From Luteimonas sp. FCS-9 (GTDB taxonomy: Bacteria; Pseudomonadota; Gammaproteobacteria; Xanthomonadales; Xanthomonadaceae), in assembly GCF_001014645.1 (NCBI RefSeq), contig NZ_LASZ01000003.1, forward strand, positions 1 through 64,000: 64,000 nucleotides of DNA, read 5' to 3'. Shown here in pieces: positions 61,374-64,000 of the stretch. The notes beneath the pieces are model-generated. The model was not told where the DNA came from, did not search any database, and saw only the letters and a list, made by a program, of their open reading frames with translations. Each line of letters begins with the position of its first letter. The first letter of the stretch is position 1. Position numbers and translations under genes: made by a program.

Positions 61374-63518
61374 ATGCGTCATCGGTGGGGACCATGGAGC
61401 GAACGTCCGGCGGCGCTGTTCGCCGCGGCATGGCTCGTGCTCGCGCTGCTGTGCGCGGGCGGGGCATCGGCGCAGGCGGAAACGCCGACGCTCGAGCAAC
61501 TGCGCGACTACGACTTTCCGACCGCGCTGGTCGCCGCGCGCGACGCCGAGCGCGTCGCCTGGCTGTCGTCGCATCGCGGCCGGCGCAACGTGTGGGTCGC
61601 CGAGGGCCCGGCGTTCGCGCCGCGGCGGCTGACCGCCTACGGCGATGACGACGGCCAGGAGCTCAGCGCGCTGCAGCTCTCCGACGACGGCCGCACCGTG
61701 GTCTACGTGCGCGGCGGCGAGCACGGCAGCAACTGGGGGCGCAGCGATGCGGTCAATGCCGGGTCGCTGCCGACCACGTCCGGGGTCGAGGTCTGGGCCG
61801 CACCGTTCTCGGGCGGCGCGCCGCGCCGGATCGGCGACGGCGACGGCGCGGCAGTGTCGCCCGATGGGCGCCGCGTCGCGTTCGTGCACGACGGCCAGGT
61901 GCTGGCGGCCCCGACCGACGGCCCCGGCGTGCCGGAGACGCTGTTCGAGACCCGCGGCCGCGTCGGCGCGCTGACGTGGTCGCCGCAGGGCGACCGCCTG
62001 GCGTTCACCGTCGATCGCGACACGCATACGCTCGTGGGCGTGTTCCGCGATGCCGCGACGCCGATCCTGTGGATCGCGCCGGACGTCGCCCAGGACGCGC
62101 TGCCGCGCTGGTCGCCCGACGGCCGCCAGCTGCTGTTCGCGCGCCGGCAGACCGCCGACGGCGCGCCGCGCAGCTTCGTGCCGCGGCCGTGGTCGATCTG
62201 GGTCGCCGATGCGGGCACCGGCGAGGCGCAGCGCCGCTGGTCGAGCGGCGAGAGCCTGCGCGATTCGCTGCCCGGCGGCCTGCCGGCGCTGTTCGACTGG
62301 GCGGCCGACGGCCGCATCGTGTTCCTGTCCTACCAGGACGGCTGGATGCATCTCTACGCGCTGGCGCCGGGCAGCGACACGCCCGCGCTGCTGACGCCCG
62401 GCGCGTTCCAGGTCGAACAGGCGGTGCTCTCGGACGATCGCCGCAGCATCGTCTACAGCGCCAATGCCGGCGACGACCCGGACGACATCGACCGCCGCCA
62501 CCTGTTCCGCGTGGCCGTCGACGGCGGGGCGCCGCAGGCGCTGACCGCCGGTGCCGGCTCGGAGTGGTCGCCTGCATCGACGCCTTCCGGCGCATTGCTG
62601 TTCTTGTCGGCGACCGCGCAGCGTCCGCCGTTGCCCGCCCAGCGCGCGCCCGACGGCGGCATCCGGCTGCTGGCCGCGCCGACGCCCGGCTACCCGGTCG
62701 ATCGGCTGGTCGTGCCGCGACGCGTCGAATTCGACGCGCAGGACGGCACGCGGGTACGCGGGCAGCTGTTCGAACCGCACGCGGGCACGGCCCGGCGTCC
62801 GGCAGTCGTGTTCGCGCACGGCGGGCCGCAGCGGCAGATGCTGCTGACCTGGCACTACGGCACGTACTACGCCAATACCTACGCGCTCAACCAGTACCTG
62901 GCCAGCCAGGGCTTCGTGGTACTGGCGGTCAACTACCGGCTCGGGCCGTTCTACGGTCACGACTTCCACTTTCCCGCCGACGCGGGCGTGGCCGGTGGCG
63001 CCGAGTACCGCGACATCCGCGCGGCGGGCCGCTTCCTGCAGGGGCTCGACGGCGTCGACCCGCAGCGCATCGGCATCTACGGCGGCTCCTACGGCGGCTA
63101 CCTGACCGCGATGGCGCTGGCGCACGATTCGGACCTGTTCGCCGCCGGCGTCGACGTGCACGGCGTGCACGACTGGACCGCGGACGAGTACGCGGCGATC
63201 TTCGACCGCCGGCACCACGCGGATGCGGACGCGGCCGAGCGCGCGCGACAGATCGCCTGGCGCGCCTCGCCGATCTCCGCCGTGCAGGGCTGGCGTTCGC
63301 CGGGGCTGCTGATCCACGGCGACGACGACCGCAACGTGCACTTCGGCCAGACCGTCGACATGGTCCACCGCCTGCGCGCGCTCGGCGCGCCGCACGAAAC
63401 GCTGGTCGTCGTCGACGACACCCACCACATGATGCGCTACGCCAACGAGCTGCGGGTCAACGCCGCGATCGCCGGCTTCCTGCAGCGGCACCTGCAGGCG
63501 CCGCGCCCGCAGGACTGA
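61374..63518 (+). CDS. Exported S9-family peptidase, second copy type
   Basis: 714 residues from ATG 61374, chosen for AAGGGGA six bases upstream over ATG 61335. Signal segment WLVLALLCAGGASAQA. Beta-propeller followed by a hydrolase domain with GGSYGGYLTAM (Ser572), HGDDDRNVHFG (Asp652) and VVDDTHHMMRY (His684 or 685). Like the preceding S9 protein it is exported, but the two are not close copies. Confidence 0.85.
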   Translation: MRHRWGPWSERPAALFAAAWLVLALLCAGGASAQAETPTLEQLRDYDFPTALVAARDAERVAWLSSHRGRRNVWVAEGPAFAPRRLTAYGDDDGQELSALQLSDDGRTVVYVRGGEHGSNWGRSDAVNAGSLPTTSGVEVWAAPFSGGAPRRIGDGDGAAVSPDGRRVAFVHDGQVLAAPTDGPGVPETLFETRGRVGALTWSPQGDRLAFTVDRDTHTLVGVFRDAATPILWIAPDVAQDALPRWSPDGRQLLFARRQTADGAPRSFVPRPWSIWVADAGTGEAQRRWSSGESLRDSLPGGLPALFDWAADGRIVFLSYQDGWMHLYALAPGSDTPALLTPGAFQVEQAVLSDDRRSIVYSANAGDDPDDIDRRHLFRVAVDGGAPQALTAGAGSEWSPASTPSGALLFLSATAQRPPLPAQRAPDGGIRLLAAPTPGYPVDRLVVPRRVEFDAQDGTRVRGQLFEPHAGTARRPAVVFAHGGPQRQMLLTWHYGTYYANTYALNQYLASQGFVVLAVNYRLGPFYGHDFHFPADAGVAGGAEYRDIRAAGRFLQGLDGVDPQRIGIYGGSYGGYLTAMALAHDSDLFAAGVDVHGVHDWTADEYAAIFDRRHHADADAAERARQIAWRASPISAVQGWRSPGLLIHGDDDRNVHFGQTVDMVHRLRALGAPHETLVVVDDTHHMMRYANELRVNAAIAGFLQRHLQAPRPQD

Positions 63519-63553
63519 CCGCCACCTTTCTTCCCGTCCCAGGATCCGTTCCG

Positions 63554-64000
63554 ATGCGTCGATTCCCCGCCGTCTCCCACGCCCGCCTGTGCACCGCCAG
63601 CCTGCTGCTGGGCCTGTTGCTGGCCGCCGCACCCGCCTGGGCGCTCGACACGACCCGCCTGCAGGCGCAGCTCGAAGCGCTGCGCGAGGCGGCGCACGCG
63701 CCCGGCGCGACCGCCGCGATCATGGCGAACGGCGAACTGGTCTATTCGGGCGGCATCGGCGCGGCCGACGCAGAGAACGCGGTACCGGCCACCGGCGACA
63801 GCGTGCACAACATCGGCTCGGTGTCGAAGGTCGTCGCAGTGATCGCGGTGATGCAACTGGTGGAGGCGGGCAGGATCGACCTCGACGCCGAGATCCAGAC
63901 CTACGCGCCGTGGTTCCCGCGCAAGCAGGCGCCGATCACCGTGCGCCAGATCCTGACCCACACCTCGGGCATCCGCCATTACCGGCCCGGCGAGTTCGGC
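63554..64000 (+). CDS. Exported beta-lactamase-fold serine hydrolase, partial at window end
   Basis: 149 residues visible. Signal peptide (TASLLLGLLLAAAPAWA), then GATAAIMANGELVYSGGIGA and NIGSVSKVVAVIAVMQ with the SxxK catalytic motif (SVSK), then ILTHTSGIRHY. Class C beta-lactamase/D-aminopeptidase/esterase superfamily (S12). The C-terminus, with the YxN and HxG motifs, is outside the window. It follows the S9 gene by 35 bases and probably belongs to the same operon. Confidence 0.8.
   Translation, partial: MRRFPAVSHARLCTASLLLGLLLAAAPAWALDTTRLQAQLEALREAAHAPGATAAIMANGELVYSGGIGAADAENAVPATGDSVHNIGSVSKVVAVIAVMQLVEAGRIDLDAEIQTYAPWFPRKQAPITVRQILTHTSGIRHYRPGEFG

Overview
The window reads as chromosomal DNA of a high-G+C gammaproteobacterium of the Xanthomonadaceae/Lysobacteraceae group, probably the Lysobacter-Luteimonas side. 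The indications are very G+C-rich coding sequence across the right 50 kb, two large TonB-dependent receptors, an alpha-lytic-type secreted serine protease, XAC0095-like helical repeats, and many secreted peptidases. This placement rests on family recognition, not on a database search.

Left end (1-9.2 kb): an accessory island with visibly lower G+C. It opens with a minus-strand integron cassette array: one partial and two complete cassettes, separated by attC sites of the short (about 60 bp) aadA type, with no integrase in view. One cassette encodes a HEPN-type protein. Next come a structured RNA leader with an intrinsic terminator, an XAC0095-like gene, a decayed IS3-family transposase, a small unknown gene, and a 481-bp internally deleted ISL3-family element with both terminal inverted repeats. 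The island ends with a three-gene minus-strand operon: a possible Mor-like DNA-binding protein, a 502-residue protein of unknown function, and a membrane-anchored GH25 lysozyme. That operon is the best candidate for an undescribed system.

Middle left (9.2-25.7 kb): mostly chromosomal genes. They include an Lpp-like lipoprotein, an L,D-transpeptidase that appears to start at ATC, a YajD-type HNH nuclease, an FKBP lipoprotein and an HhH DNA-repair-like protein. There is also a nucleotidyltransferase with a small overlapping partner, and a run of exported proteins that includes a membrane-tethered Mrr-like nuclease and a HELTH metallopeptidase. These are followed by an SPFH/zinc-ribbon/membrane-protein operon, rlmF, the alpha-lytic-type protease and a Fpg/Nei-family glycosylase.

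Centre (25.9-40.7 kb): a GAF-PAS-GGDEF-EAL protein and an LD-carboxypeptidase, then a carbohydrate locus that looks like N-acetylgalactosamine use. It holds a TonB receptor, a DeoR/AgaR-type regulator, a lipoprotein amidohydrolase, a Tat-exported GH36 glycosidase, a DMT-family transporter, a GatZ/AgaZ protein, an AgaS isomerase/deaminase and an N-acetylhexosamine kinase. The last five are tightly packed or overlapping. Clusters of AACGAAA-like half-sites lie in both divergent promoter regions and are likely operators. No ordinary NagA/AgaA deacetylase is present.

Right (40.7-64 kb): a ParB-like coiled-coil protein, an acyltransferase, a metallo-beta-lactamase-fold hydrolase, and a stress operon of Mn-catalase, SRPBCC protein and zinc alcohol dehydrogenase. 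Then come an AraC/EamA pair, assorted housekeeping-type genes, and dispersed palindromic repeats. The last 10 kb is a peptide-scavenging cluster: a P1 aminopeptidase diverging from a TonB receptor, then S9, M19 and S9 peptidases and a beta-lactamase-fold hydrolase cut by the window end. No rRNA, tRNA or CRISPR array was found.
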